This document shows, in pieces, positions 52,542 to 60,564 of a stretch of 64,000 nucleotides of DNA. The position numbers and the translations under genes are program-made. The stretch covers positions 1 to 64,000 of the forward strand of contig CANRLX010000007.1 of NCBI GenBank assembly GCA_947631615.1. The letters are read 5' to 3'. This DNA is from an uncultured Acetatifactor sp. Its GTDB lineage: Bacteria > Bacillota > Clostridia > Lachnospirales > Lachnospiraceae. Below the pieces are notes generated by a model. The model saw only the letters and a list, made by a program, of their open reading frames with translations, made no database searches and was not told the DNA's origin. Numbering within the stretch: position 1 is the stretch's first letter; each line of letters begins with the position of its first letter.

Positions 52542-53201
52542 ATGGAAAAGAAGGGTGACATTCGGGTAATGATAAAAGAAACCGGTATTCTTTTGGCGAT
52601 CACGCTGATTACCGGAGTGATGCTGGGATTTGTATATGAGCTGACCAAGGAACCCATCCGCCTGCAGGAGGAGAAGGCGATCCGAGAGGCGTGCGAGGCG
52701 GCGTTTCCCGCGTCTTCCGCAAACGGCCTGGCGTTTCGCCCCACGGAGTATCTGCCGGACGAGACGCTCGCGGCAGAGCTGGCGGCACAGGGTGTGACCG
52801 TCGGGGAGGTGTACACGGTGACGGACGGGGAGACGACCTGCGGTTTTGTGGTGGAGGCGACGTCGGGAAACGGTTACGGCGGAGATATCGTGCTGTATGT
52901 GGGCGTCTCCTGTGACGGCACCGTGAAGGGCGTGTCCATCCTGGAGCTGTCGGAGACGGCGGGGCTGGGAATGAAGGCGCCGGAGGTGCTGACGCCTCAG
53001 TTTGCCGACAGAAATGTGGAGAGCTTCGTCTATGTAAAGGGTGGCGCGGCAGCGGACAATGAGGTGGATGCCATCACGGGGGCCACGGTCACCACCGCCG
53101 CCGTCGTGGACGCGGTGAACGGCGCCGTCCGCACGGCCCGATACCTGAATGACAACTGGCCCCAGGCGGCCGCGGTGATGGGAGGTGACGGCGATGAATA
53201 A
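52542..53201 (+). CDS. rnfG: Rnf complex subunit RnfG
   Basis: A 219-residue protein with one N-terminal membrane segment (LLAITLITGVMLGFVYEL) and an extracellular FMN domain. The flavin is attached through phosphothreonine at T182 in the ITGATVTT motif. The middle has LELSETAGLGMKA, conserved in RnfG/NqrC. The ATG at 52542 has GAGGA close by; the one at 52530 has no ribosome site. The 3' end overlaps rnfE by 8 bases. Confidence 0.96.
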   Translation: MEKKGDIRVMIKETGILLAITLITGVMLGFVYELTKEPIRLQEEKAIREACEAAFPASSANGLAFRPTEYLPDETLAAELAAQGVTVGEVYTVTDGETTCGFVVEATSGNGYGGDIVLYVGVSCDGTVKGVSILELSETAGLGMKAPEVLTPQFADRNVESFVYVKGGAAADNEVDAITGATVTTAAVVDAVNGAVRTARYLNDNWPQAAAVMGGDGDE

Positions 53202-53928
53202 GGCTGCGGAGAGACTTTACAACGGAGTGATTCGGGAAAATCCCACGTTCGTGCTGACGCTGGGGATGTGTCCCACGCTGGCGGTCACCACCTATGCGGT
53301 CAACGGGCTGGGAATGGGGCTTGCGACGATGGCGGTGCTGGCGCTGAGCAATCTCCTCATATCCCTCCTGCGGGGGGTGATACCGAACCGCATCCGCATA
53401 CCGGCGTTTATTGTGATCATCGCTTCCTTTGTGACGGTGATACAGCTTCTCATGGAGGCGTATGTGCCCTCCCTGAACAAGGCGCTGGGCGTGTACATTC
53501 CTCTGATCGTGGTGAACTGTATCATCCTGGGGCGGGCGGAGAGTTATGCCTATGGCAATCCCCCCATCCCCTCGCTGTTTGACGGGATCGGCATGGGGCT
53601 TGGCTTTACCCTGGCCCTCACCTGTATCGGGGCGGTGCGCGAGCTTTTGGCCCAGGGGAGTGTCTTTGGGTACGCCGTGATGCCGGACTCCTATGTCACG
53701 ATCAACATTTTCGGTATGGCGCCGGGAGCGTTCCTTGTGCTGGCTGCGCTGACGGCGGTCCAGAATTACATAAAGATTCGGGGCGCCAAGAAGGGAAAAG
53801 ACTACAGCAGGCTGCAGTCCGGCTGCAGCGAGGACTGTCTGAACTGTCCCGACACCGGCTGCGGCAGGAGGTTCTACGATACGGGGGCGGATGTGCCGGT
53901 CGCGGATTTGGATAAGGAGGGTAGCTAA
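53194..53928 (+). CDS. rnfE: Rnf complex subunit RnfE, with Cys-rich C-terminal tail
   Basis: A 244-residue subunit with six membrane segments, paired with RnfA around a membrane [2Fe-2S] site. Conserved motifs are ENPTFVLTLGMCPTLAVTT and IPLIVVNCIILGRAE; each cysteine is in the expected place. After the last membrane segment a tail of about 45 residues contains C211, C215, C218 and C223, spaced like a metal or Fe-S site, beyond the usual end of RnfE/NqrD proteins. GGAGGTGA precedes the ATG at 53194. The gene overlaps rnfG and abuts rnfA. Confidence 0.95.
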   Translation: MNKAAERLYNGVIRENPTFVLTLGMCPTLAVTTYAVNGLGMGLATMAVLALSNLLISLLRGVIPNRIRIPAFIVIIASFVTVIQLLMEAYVPSLNKALGVYIPLIVVNCIILGRAESYAYGNPPIPSLFDGIGMGLGFTLALTCIGAVRELLAQGSVFGYAVMPDSYVTINIFGMAPGAFLVLAALTAVQNYIKIRGAKKGKDYSRLQSGCSEDCLNCPDTGCGRRFYDTGADVPVADLDKEGS

Positions 53929-54513
53929 ATGGAGAACGTGAGAGAATTATTGCTTTTGCTCGTGGGTTCCTCTCTGGTCAGCAACGTGGTCTTAAGCCAG
54001 TTTCTGGGGCTGTGCCCGTTTCTGGGCGTGTCCAAACGGGTAAAGACGGCCGCCGGAATGGGCACGGCGGTGATCTTTGTCATCACGCTGGCGAGTGCGG
54101 TGGCCGGCGTACTGCACCGGTTTCTTCTGGTAAGGCTGGGGCTGGAATACCTGGACACCATTGTCTTTATCCTGGTGATAGCGGCGCTGGTGCAGTTTGT
54201 GGAAATGTTTTTGAAGAAGGCGATCCCCTCGCTCTACGAGGCGCTCGGGGTGTATCTGCCCCTGATCACCACCAACTGCGCGGTGCTGGGCGTTGCGCTC
54301 ACCAACGTGCAGGAGGAGTATGGGATCCTTGCGGGAGTGGTGAACGGGTTTGCCACGGCGCTTGGCTTTACCATCGCCATCGTGATCCTGGCGGGCCTGC
54401 GCGAGAAAATGGAATATAACGACATACCCGCGTCCTTTCGGGGGATGCCGATGGTACTGCTGACGGCGGGACTGATGGCCATTGCGTTCAGCGGCTTTTC
54501 GGGACTTTTGTAG
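53929..54513 (+). CDS. rnfA: Rnf complex subunit RnfA
   Basis: A 194-residue six-helix membrane protein, the homologue and partner of RnfE in the ion channel. Family motifs are SNVVLSQFLGLCPFLGVSK and YLPLITTNCAVLGVAL, which contain the two cysteines of the intramembrane iron-sulfur site. The length is canonical. The ATG at 53929 directly follows the rnfE stop, with AAGGAGG 8-14 bases upstream, which implies coupled expression at equal stoichiometry. Confidence 0.97.
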   Translation: MENVRELLLLLVGSSLVSNVVLSQFLGLCPFLGVSKRVKTAAGMGTAVIFVITLASAVAGVLHRFLLVRLGLEYLDTIVFILVIAALVQFVEMFLKKAIPSLYEALGVYLPLITTNCAVLGVALTNVQEEYGILAGVVNGFATALGFTIAIVILAGLREKMEYNDIPASFRGMPMVLLTAGLMAIAFSGFSGLL

Positions 54514-54527
54514 GAGGGAGCTTGTCT

Positions 54528-55325
54528 ATGAGTATAACAGGAATCGTCACGGCTGCGGCCGTGGTGGGGATCGTCGGCATATTTGTGGGAATCTTTTTGG
54601 GCGTGGCGGGGATCCGGTTCAAGGTGGAGACGGACGAGAGGGAGGCGGCTGTCTTGGCGGCGCTTCCGGGCAACAACTGCGGCGGCTGCGGCTATGCCGG
54701 CTGTTCCGGCCTGGCGGCGGCCATCGCGAAGGGGGAGGCGCCGGCGAACGCCTGTCCTGTGGGCGGCGACCCTGTGGGAAACAAAATCGCGCAGATTATG
54801 GGAGTCGCCGTAGAGACCTCGGAGAAAAAGACGGCCTTTGTGCACTGTCAGGGAGACTGTGACCGGGCCGGATCGGACTATGAATACTATGGGGTGAAGG
54901 ACTGCCGGATAATGGAGTTTGTGCCAAACGGTGGGCCCAAGTCCTGCAACAGCGGCTGCCTCGGGTTCGGCACCTGCGCGAGGGAGTGTCCCTTCGGCGC
55001 TATCGCGGTGGTGAACGGCGTGGCGAAGGTGGATAAGGAGAAGTGCATGGCGTGCGGGAAATGTGTGGAGGTCTGTCCCAAGCACTTAATCTCCCTGATC
55101 CCTTGCGGGGCGAAGCAGGCGGTGGCGTGCAGCTCCACCGACAAGGGGCCTGTGACGATGAAAGCGTGTCAGACAGGGTGCATCGGCTGTGGGATCTGCG
55201 CAAGGACCTGTCCCCAGAAGGCGGTGGAGATCGTGGATTTCCATGCGGTGATCGATCCCAGGAAGTGTGTGGGCTGCGGCGCCTGTGAGGAGAAATGCCC
55301 CAGAAAAGCGATTGTCAGAGCGTAA
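54528..55325 (+). CDS. rnfB: Rnf complex subunit RnfB, multi-cluster ferredoxin
   Basis: RnfB is the entry point for electrons from ferredoxin. The 265-residue protein has an N-terminal membrane helix, then a cluster motif NNCGGCGYAGCSGL, followed by four ferredoxin-like CxxC(x)nCP groups: CNSGCLGFGTCARECP, CMACGKCVEVCP, CIGCGICARTCP and CVGCGACEEKCP. The cysteine content indicates about five [4Fe-4S] clusters, more than in proteobacterial RnfB. GAGGGAG precedes the ATG at 54528. It ends the rnf genes; a lysozyme gene follows after 12 bases. Confidence 0.97.
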   Translation: MSITGIVTAAAVVGIVGIFVGIFLGVAGIRFKVETDEREAAVLAALPGNNCGGCGYAGCSGLAAAIAKGEAPANACPVGGDPVGNKIAQIMGVAVETSEKKTAFVHCQGDCDRAGSDYEYYGVKDCRIMEFVPNGGPKSCNSGCLGFGTCARECPFGAIAVVNGVAKVDKEKCMACGKCVEVCPKHLISLIPCGAKQAVACSSTDKGPVTMKACQTGCIGCGICARTCPQKAVEIVDFHAVIDPRKCVGCGACEEKCPRKAIVRA

Positions 55326-55337
55326 GGAGGAATGTAA

Positions 55338-56462
55338 GTGCGTTTACCGGAGGATTATGAAGAGCGCCCGGGCATCACGCCCACACTTGTCTCCGCTGTC
55401 GTGGCGGTGACTCTGTTTGTGGGAGCGATCCTCGTGGTGGTCCTGTTGATGAACGATCGGGAGGAGAAGGCGCCCGTCGCTTCCACGCCGCAGACGTCGG
55501 TGGTGGAGGATGATATCGCCTCCCTGTCCGGCAGCGGGGCGGGGGAGCATACGGCGTCGTCGGGGGCGCTGCGTCCGGAGGATCTGGATTTCTGGGACAA
55601 ATATCCCGCGAATGTCCCGACGGAGACCGGTACGGAAGCCTCCGAGGGAAAGCAGTCCTTAGAGGCGCCCAGGGAGTCTTCCGCGCCCAGCGATCCCTCC
55701 ACGGACGGAAAGCACACGCTGGTGACCTATGCGGACGGCAAGGAGGAGTGGGTCCTGATCAGCCCGTATCTGCCCAAGAACGAGTACGATTTCACCAAGC
55801 TGGTGTGCCAGTCCGATCTGATGAAATATTATGTGGACGGAAAGCAGGTGTCCTATGTGGGGGTGGATATCTCCAAGTATCAGGACTATGTGGATTTTGT
55901 AAAGCTGAAGAAGGCGGGGATCGACTTTGTCATGATCCGCGTGGGGGCCAGAGGGTACGGCACCGGCCAGCTGGTTCTGGACGAATACTTTTATGACAAC
56001 ATCAAGAGAGCCAGCGATGCGGGCCTTAGGATCGGGCTGTATTTTTCCTCCCAGGCGGTCTCGGAGGAGGAGGCCGTGGAGGAGGCGAACATGGTGTTGG
56101 AAAACATCGGGGATTATCAGGTGGATTATCCGATCGCTTTCGACATGGAGTTTGTCGTCAACGACACCGCCAGGATCGACGGCCTGAGCAAGGCGGAAAA
56201 GACCTCCATCGCAAAGGCGTTTATGGACACGGTGGAAAGTGCCGGCTACATGAGTATGCTCTACGGGGATAAGGAATGGCTGATCAAGGAGGTGGATATG
56301 TCAAAGCTGACGGCGTATGACGTGTGGCTGTCCCAGATGGCGGACATTCCCGACTATCCGTACCGCTTCTCCATGTGGCAGTACAAGGACGACGCCGTCA
56401 TCGACGGAATTTCCGGATATGCGAGCCTGAATATCAGCTTTATCGACTACTCGGAAAAATAA
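55338..56462 (+). CDS. Membrane-anchored GH25 lysozyme-like protein
   Basis: A 374-residue envelope protein with a GTG start behind AAGGAGG. One N-terminal membrane segment (about residues 16-37) is followed by an external Ser/Thr/Glu-rich linker (about 40-125) and a glycoside hydrolase 25 domain. The domain shows GVDISKYQDYVDF, IDFVMIRVGARGYGTG and the catalytic DxE pair D269/E271 in AFDMEF. It should cleave the N-acetylmuramyl-glucosamine bond of peptidoglycan outside the membrane. It is 12 bases after rnfB and probably shares that transcript, which is unexpected for a wall hydrolase. Its end faces the AP2 gene with a 6-base gap. Confidence 0.92.
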   Translation: MRLPEDYEERPGITPTLVSAVVAVTLFVGAILVVVLLMNDREEKAPVASTPQTSVVEDDIASLSGSGAGEHTASSGALRPEDLDFWDKYPANVPTETGTEASEGKQSLEAPRESSAPSDPSTDGKHTLVTYADGKEEWVLISPYLPKNEYDFTKLVCQSDLMKYYVDGKQVSYVGVDISKYQDYVDFVKLKKAGIDFVMIRVGARGYGTGQLVLDEYFYDNIKRASDAGLRIGLYFSSQAVSEEEAVEEANMVLENIGDYQVDYPIAFDMEFVVNDTARIDGLSKAEKTSIAKAFMDTVESAGYMSMLYGDKEWLIKEVDMSKLTAYDVWLSQMADIPDYPYRFSMWQYKDDAVIDGISGYASLNISFIDYSEK

Positions 56463-56468
56463 AACAGC

Positions 56469-57287
56469 TTACGATTCCGATATGCGGAAGTGGATCAGCT
56501 TTGGGGAGATCTCCAGAGAGGAATAAATTTCCGCATATTGGCTGGCGGAAATACCCTCGACATAGTTGGGGGTATATTTTTTTTGCACGCCTTTTTTGAG
56601 GAGGATATCGATTGCCTTGTTGTAGGCGATGGCCGCCTCCTGCTCCGTGGCGTAGGTCCCGACGGTGTAGTTCCCCCGAATGTGGATGCGGACGGTGTAG
56701 AGCGTCCGGCCTTTTTTCTGGATCCTGCGGACGCCGTGGTAGGTGTTTAAGATTTCCAGGTTCTCACGGCGAAAGTCCGTGCTGTCGCCGTTGATAAAGC
56801 GGTAGTCCACGCCGCAGACCGCGTAGTTTTTAATGCCGTAGCGGGAGGCGATGCGCACCTGCATCCCGTAGTCCGCCACAAAATAGTGCCGGCCCCTTTG
56901 CATGATCTTGTGGGAAGAGTAGTAAAAGAGGTCGTCCAGGTCAAATTTCAGGATATGACGGGGGGACATGTAGTAATAGAAAAGCCGCTGGCCCATGTAG
57001 ATGGGGTTTCCGAAATAGATCCCGTTATCCCGAAAATTGAGGAGACATACCCATTTTTCAAAGGCGAGAGGGGAGTCCTCGTGATAGCTAAGCAGCGTTA
57101 GGGAGGAGTCGGTGAGAAGGCGGGTCCCCTCCCGATAGGCCAGGTGCGCCTGCACGGGGTCGGGGAAGCTTCCAAGGCTGATGTGTTTTCGGCGGTAGGT
57201 CAGGGACGCGCGATAATAGACCTGCCCGTTTTTTTTCACGGCAGGAAAGACACCCTCATAATGCCCGTCCGTCGTCGGTCCCTTCAT
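56469..57287 (-). CDS. AP2-HNH-AP2 protein, probably a domesticated homing endonuclease
   Basis: A 272-residue protein with two AP2/ERF-type DNA-binding domains. The first is at residues about 8-55 (YEGVFPAVKKNGQVYYRASL, LGSFPDPVQAHLAY). The second is at about 183-232 (YHGVRRIQKKGRTLYTVRI, VGTYATEQEAAIAYNKAID). Between them lies a relic of an HNH core, VDYRFINGDSTDFRRENLEI (161-180), in which the catalytic His and the Asn of the usual DHxNGD...DNR pattern are replaced by Phe. DNA binding without cutting is therefore likely, for example as a regulator. The start at 57287 has GGAGGAG at ideal spacing. It has its own promoter and is transcribed against the Rnf/GH25 genes. Confidence 0.82.
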   Translation of the reverse strand: MKGPTTDGHYEGVFPAVKKNGQVYYRASLTYRRKHISLGSFPDPVQAHLAYREGTRLLTDSSLTLLSYHEDSPLAFEKWVCLLNFRDNGIYFGNPIYMGQRLFYYYMSPRHILKFDLDDLFYYSSHKIMQRGRHYFVADYGMQVRIASRYGIKNYAVCGVDYRFINGDSTDFRRENLEILNTYHGVRRIQKKGRTLYTVRIHIRGNYTVGTYATEQEAAIAYNKAIDILLKKGVQKKYTPNYVEGISASQYAEIYSSLEISPKLIHFRISES

Positions 57288-57346
57288 ATGCGTCTCCTCC
57301 CTGTTCTGATCCGGTGTCCGGAAAATGCGTAGTTCTCTTTTTTGCC

Positions 57347-57375
57347 AGTATAACATTTTTAAAAAAGTTTATCAA
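57347..57375 (-). promoter_or_regulatory. Promoter of the AP2-domain gene
   Basis: Read on the - strand, TTGATA and TATACT are separated by 17 bases. The start codon lies about 55 bases downstream of the expected transcription start. Confidence 0.75.
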
Positions 57376-57460
57376 TTTAGAAATATTTCGCGGGACATCC
57401 TCATACATTTAATATATCGGGCTCGTATGCTTCCAAGAGCCCAATGAGCAGGAGAAGAGG

Positions 57461-58111
57461 ATGATGGCAGTAATGTATAAGAGAGCGCTGGCCGGTCTTG
57501 TGGCTGTAAACATGTTGTTTTTGTGCGGGTATATCAGTGTGTCGGAGATCCGGACCGCCCGCATTGCGGTGGCGATGAAGACGCCGGTGAGCGAGTTAAA
57601 ACTGGATGAGGCGCTGACGGCGGACAAGTCCGGGAGCACGCTGGGGATCACCGCCGTGGCGGCGTCCGGACAGCGGGTGGTGGGATATCATGTCCTGGAA
57701 AAAGAGACCCTGTATGATCTGAGCGATGGGGATCTGGAGGCGCTCTACCGTATCGTGGAGGCGGAGGCGGGAAGCGAGGATGAGGACGGGAAGCTTCTGG
57801 TGGCCAACGTGGTGCTTAACCGGATGGAGGATCCGTCGTTTCCGGACACGGTGGAGGAGGTGGTCTTCCAGGAGGTGGACGGGGAGTATCAGTTTTCTCC
57901 GGCGGGGAGCGGGCGGATCTACAAGGTGACGGTCAGCGACGAGACGGTCGCGGCGGTGCAGAGGGCGCTCAAAGGAGAGGATATCTCGGAGGGAGCGCTG
58001 TATTTTGCCTCCAGAAGGTATGCGGACAGATCCAGGATGTCGTGGTTCGACACGCATCTCACCTACCTTTTTCAGCACGGAGGGCATGAATTTTACACGT
58101 CGTCGCGCTAA
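57461..58111 (+). CDS. Cell-wall hydrolase, SleB/CwlJ type (Hydrolase_2)
   Basis: A 216-residue secreted or membrane-anchored protein. Residues about 8-28 form a signal-type hydrophobic segment. The domain starts at LEALYRIVEAEAGSEDEDG, where the Glu of EAEAG is the conserved catalytic residue of SleB-type lytic enzymes. LLVANVVLNRMEDPSFPDTV and ALYFASRR complete the family pattern. No peptidoglycan-binding repeat is present, so it is of the short, CwlJ-like form; roles in spore cortex lysis or in vegetative wall turnover are both possible. GGAG lies 6 bases before the ATG at 57461; the following ATG at 57464 is equally usable. A small GGGCTC/GAGCCC hairpin lies in the leader. Confidence 0.88.
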   Translation: MMAVMYKRALAGLVAVNMLFLCGYISVSEIRTARIAVAMKTPVSELKLDEALTADKSGSTLGITAVAASGQRVVGYHVLEKETLYDLSDGDLEALYRIVEAEAGSEDEDGKLLVANVVLNRMEDPSFPDTVEEVVFQEVDGEYQFSPAGSGRIYKVTVSDETVAAVQRALKGEDISEGALYFASRRYADRSRMSWFDTHLTYLFQHGGHEFYTSSR

Positions 58112-58116
58112 AAAGA

Positions 58117-58145
58117 TTGTTTTTTTCCTGATTGTATAGTATACT
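58117..58145 (+). promoter_or_regulatory. Promoter of thrC
   Basis: TTGTTT (58117-58122) and TATACT (58140-58145), spacing 17 bases, 64 bases ahead of the thrC start. Confidence 0.62.
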
Positions 58146-58208
58146 AAGAACGAATTTTTTGATGCGGGATACACAAGAGCCTGTGGACTGCGGGAATGGA
58201 GGATACCG

Positions 58209-59702
58209 ATGGAAGTATTATACAACAGTACGAGGAGCAAGGGGAAGCCGGTGACGGCATCCCAGGCCATATTAAAGGGACTGTCGGAGGACGGGGGCCT
58301 TTTTGTGCCGGATCATATACCGGCGCTGGACAAGAGTCTCAGGGAGCTGTCCGCTATGGACTACAGGCAGGTGGCCTACGAGGTGATGAAGCTGTACCTC
58401 ACGGATTTTTCGGAGGAGGAGCTCTCGGACTGTATCCGGAAGGCCTACGACGAGAAGTTTGACACGGAGGTGATCGCGCCGCTGGTGGAGGCCCAGGGAG
58501 TGTATTATCTGGAGCTGTTCCACGGCTCCACCATCGCCTTCAAGGATATGGCGCTGTCCATTCTGCCGCACCTTTTGACCACCTCCGCGCGCAAGAACCA
58601 GATCGAGAATGAGATCGTGATCCTGACCGCCACCTCCGGCGACACCGGAAAGGCGGCTCTGGCCGGCTTCGCGGGGGTGAAGGGGACGCGGATCGTGGTC
58701 TTTTACCCCAAGGACGGCGTGAGTCCCATCCAGGAGAAGCAGATGGTGACCCAGAAGGGGGACAACACCCTTGTGGTGGGGATCCACGGCAACTTTGACG
58801 ATGCCCAGACCGGTGTGAAGCGGATCTTTTCCGATCGGGAATTTGCAAGGGAGCTGGACGGGAAGGGCTTCCAGTTTTCCTCCGCCAACTCCATCAATAT
58901 CGGGAGGCTGGTGCCGCAGATCTGCTACTATGTGTACGCCTACGCGCAGCTTTTAAAGGAGGGCAGGATCGAGGACGGCGAGAAGATCAACGTGGTGGTG
59001 CCCACGGGCAACTTCGGCAATATCCTGGCGGCGTTCTATGCCAAGAACATGGGGCTTCCCATCGACCGGCTGATCTGTGCCTCCAATGAAAACAAGGTGC
59101 TGTATGACTTCTTCCGGACGGGCGTCTACGACAAAAACCGCGAGTTTGTCCTGACCACATCCCCCTCCATGGATATTTTGATCTCCAGCAACCTGGAGCG
59201 TCTGATCTATGGGATCGCCGGCGGCAGCGCGGACAAAAACAGGGAGCTGATGGAGGCGCTGGGCACCGAGGGAAGGTACGAGATCGACGGGGCGATGCGG
59301 GAGAAGCTTGCGGATTTCTACGGCAATTTTGCCAGCGAGCAGGAGACGGCGGCGGAGATCGCGAGACTTTATCGGGCGTGCGGCTATGTGTTGGATACGC
59401 ACACCGCGGTGGCGTCCGCCGTGTATCAGAAATACAGAAAAGAGACGGGGGACTTAAAGACGACGGTGATCGCGTCCACGGCCAGCCCCTTCAAGTTTAC
59501 CAGGAGCGTGATGAATGCCATCGATGCGGCAAAGTACGACGCTATGGAGGACTTTGCCCTGGTGGATGAGCTGTCGGCCATCGCCAATGTGAAGGTGCCC
59601 AGGGCGATCGAGGAGATCCGGACCGCGCCGGTGGTGCACGATCATCAGTGCGAGGTGAGCGGGATGAAGGATGTGGTCAGAGATTTCCTGGGAATCCGGT
59701 AA
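58209..59702 (+). CDS. thrC: Threonine synthase
   Basis: ThrC converts O-phosphohomoserine to threonine with PLP. The 497-residue protein is of the longer, fungal/enterobacterial-like class. It starts YNSTRSKGKPVTASQAILKG. The PLP lysine is K112 in STIAFKDMA, and the phosphate-binding loop is TATSGDTGKAALAGF. FQFSSANSINIGRL and VVVPTGNFGN follow. GGAGG lies 8 bases ahead of the ATG. A promoter precedes it and a possible terminator follows. metA in the same window uses the other homoserine branch, but the genes are far apart. Confidence 0.96.
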   Translation: MEVLYNSTRSKGKPVTASQAILKGLSEDGGLFVPDHIPALDKSLRELSAMDYRQVAYEVMKLYLTDFSEEELSDCIRKAYDEKFDTEVIAPLVEAQGVYYLELFHGSTIAFKDMALSILPHLLTTSARKNQIENEIVILTATSGDTGKAALAGFAGVKGTRIVVFYPKDGVSPIQEKQMVTQKGDNTLVVGIHGNFDDAQTGVKRIFSDREFARELDGKGFQFSSANSINIGRLVPQICYYVYAYAQLLKEGRIEDGEKINVVVPTGNFGNILAAFYAKNMGLPIDRLICASNENKVLYDFFRTGVYDKNREFVLTTSPSMDILISSNLERLIYGIAGGSADKNRELMEALGTEGRYEIDGAMREKLADFYGNFASEQETAAEIARLYRACGYVLDTHTAVASAVYQKYRKETGDLKTTVIASTASPFKFTRSVMNAIDAAKYDAMEDFALVDELSAIANVKVPRAIEEIRTAPVVHDHQCEVSGMKDVVRDFLGIR

Positions 59703-59766
59703 CGGGAGGAAATGCCCTGTGGAAAGATATCTGTCAAAAGAAAAAAGAGCGGAATCGGGAAAGGGG

Positions 59767-59793
59767 AAAGGGAGTCGGACAGAGGCTCCCTTT
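59767..59793 (+). terminator. Possible weak terminator after thrC
   Basis: AAAGGGAG (59767-59774) and CTCCCTTT (59786-59793) form an 8-bp stem with an 11-base loop. The T-run is only the stem's own three T, so strength is doubtful. Confidence 0.35.
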
Positions 59794-59851
59794 CTGTGCG
59801 GTAAAGGAGGCCTGCTCCCGCCGCATAAAACATTCCGGAAGGGAGAGGAAG

Positions 59852-60514
59852 ATGACAAAACAGGAAATGCTGTGTAAGGTAGATCACACCCAGCTCAAGG
59901 CGTTCGCCACCTGGGAGGATATCAAAAAGCTCTGCGAGGAGGCCATCCGGTATCAAACGGCCAGCGTCTGTGTGCCGCCGTCATACGTCAGGAGGATCCA
60001 CGACACCTACGGAGACCAGGTCAACATCTGTACCGTGGTGGGCTTCCCCCTGGGCTACAGCGTGACCGCCGCCAAGGTGGCGGAGGTGGAGCAGGCGCTT
60101 GCGGACGGCTGCAGCGAGATCGATATGGTGATCAACATCGGCGATGTGAAAAACGGACGGCTTGACCGGGTGGAGGAGGAGATCCGCACCCTGAAAGAGG
60201 CGTGCGGGGATCATATTTTAAAGGTGATCGTGGAGACCTGCTACCTGACCAGGGAGGAGAAGATCGCCCTGTGCCGGACGGTGACGAACGCGGGTGCGGA
60301 CTATATTAAGACATCCACCGGCTTCGGGACGAATGGGGCTACGGTAGAGGATGTGGAGCTTTTCCGCGCCCATATCGGCCCCGATGTGAAGATCAAGGCG
60401 GCGGGCGGCGTGTCCACGCTGGAGGATCTTGAGAGATTCCTTGCGCTTGGGTGCGACCGGGTCGGCACCTCCAGGGCGGTGGGGCTTGTGGCCGGAGGAG
60501 AGGATCCCGTCTGA
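59852..60514 (+). CDS. deoC: Deoxyribose-phosphate aldolase
   Basis: DeoC splits 2-deoxyribose 5-phosphate into glyceraldehyde 3-phosphate and acetaldehyde in deoxynucleoside breakdown. The 220-residue protein has the Schiff-base lysine K153 (YIKTSTGFGT), the second active-site lysine K182 (VKIKAAGGV) and the acidic residue D91 (SEIDMVINIG). VCVPPSYV and TVVGFPLGY are conserved parts of the barrel. GGGAGAGGA precedes the ATG at 59852; the open frame back to 59648 is non-coding by content. No deoB or pyrimidine phosphorylase gene is adjacent. Confidence 0.97.
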   Translation: MTKQEMLCKVDHTQLKAFATWEDIKKLCEEAIRYQTASVCVPPSYVRRIHDTYGDQVNICTVVGFPLGYSVTAAKVAEVEQALADGCSEIDMVINIGDVKNGRLDRVEEEIRTLKEACGDHILKVIVETCYLTREEKIALCRTVTNAGADYIKTSTGFGTNGATVEDVELFRAHIGPDVKIKAAGGVSTLEDLERFLALGCDRVGTSRAVGLVAGGEDPV

Positions 60515-60564
60515 CAGGGCGCGCCCTGGCGCGGGCAAAAAGGACGGCGGAAAAGAGGAGCAGA

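Noticed and set aside
59648-59851. N-terminal extension of DeoC
   Set aside because: It overlaps the end of thrC. DeoC at 220 residues from 59852 is full length with a ribosome site.
60515-60528. 14-base perfect palindrome in the deoC-peptidase gap
   Set aside because: The site is made only of G/C-rich complementary bases in a 50-base gap. There is no promoter nearby and no repeat elsewhere that I noticed, so it is likely chance.
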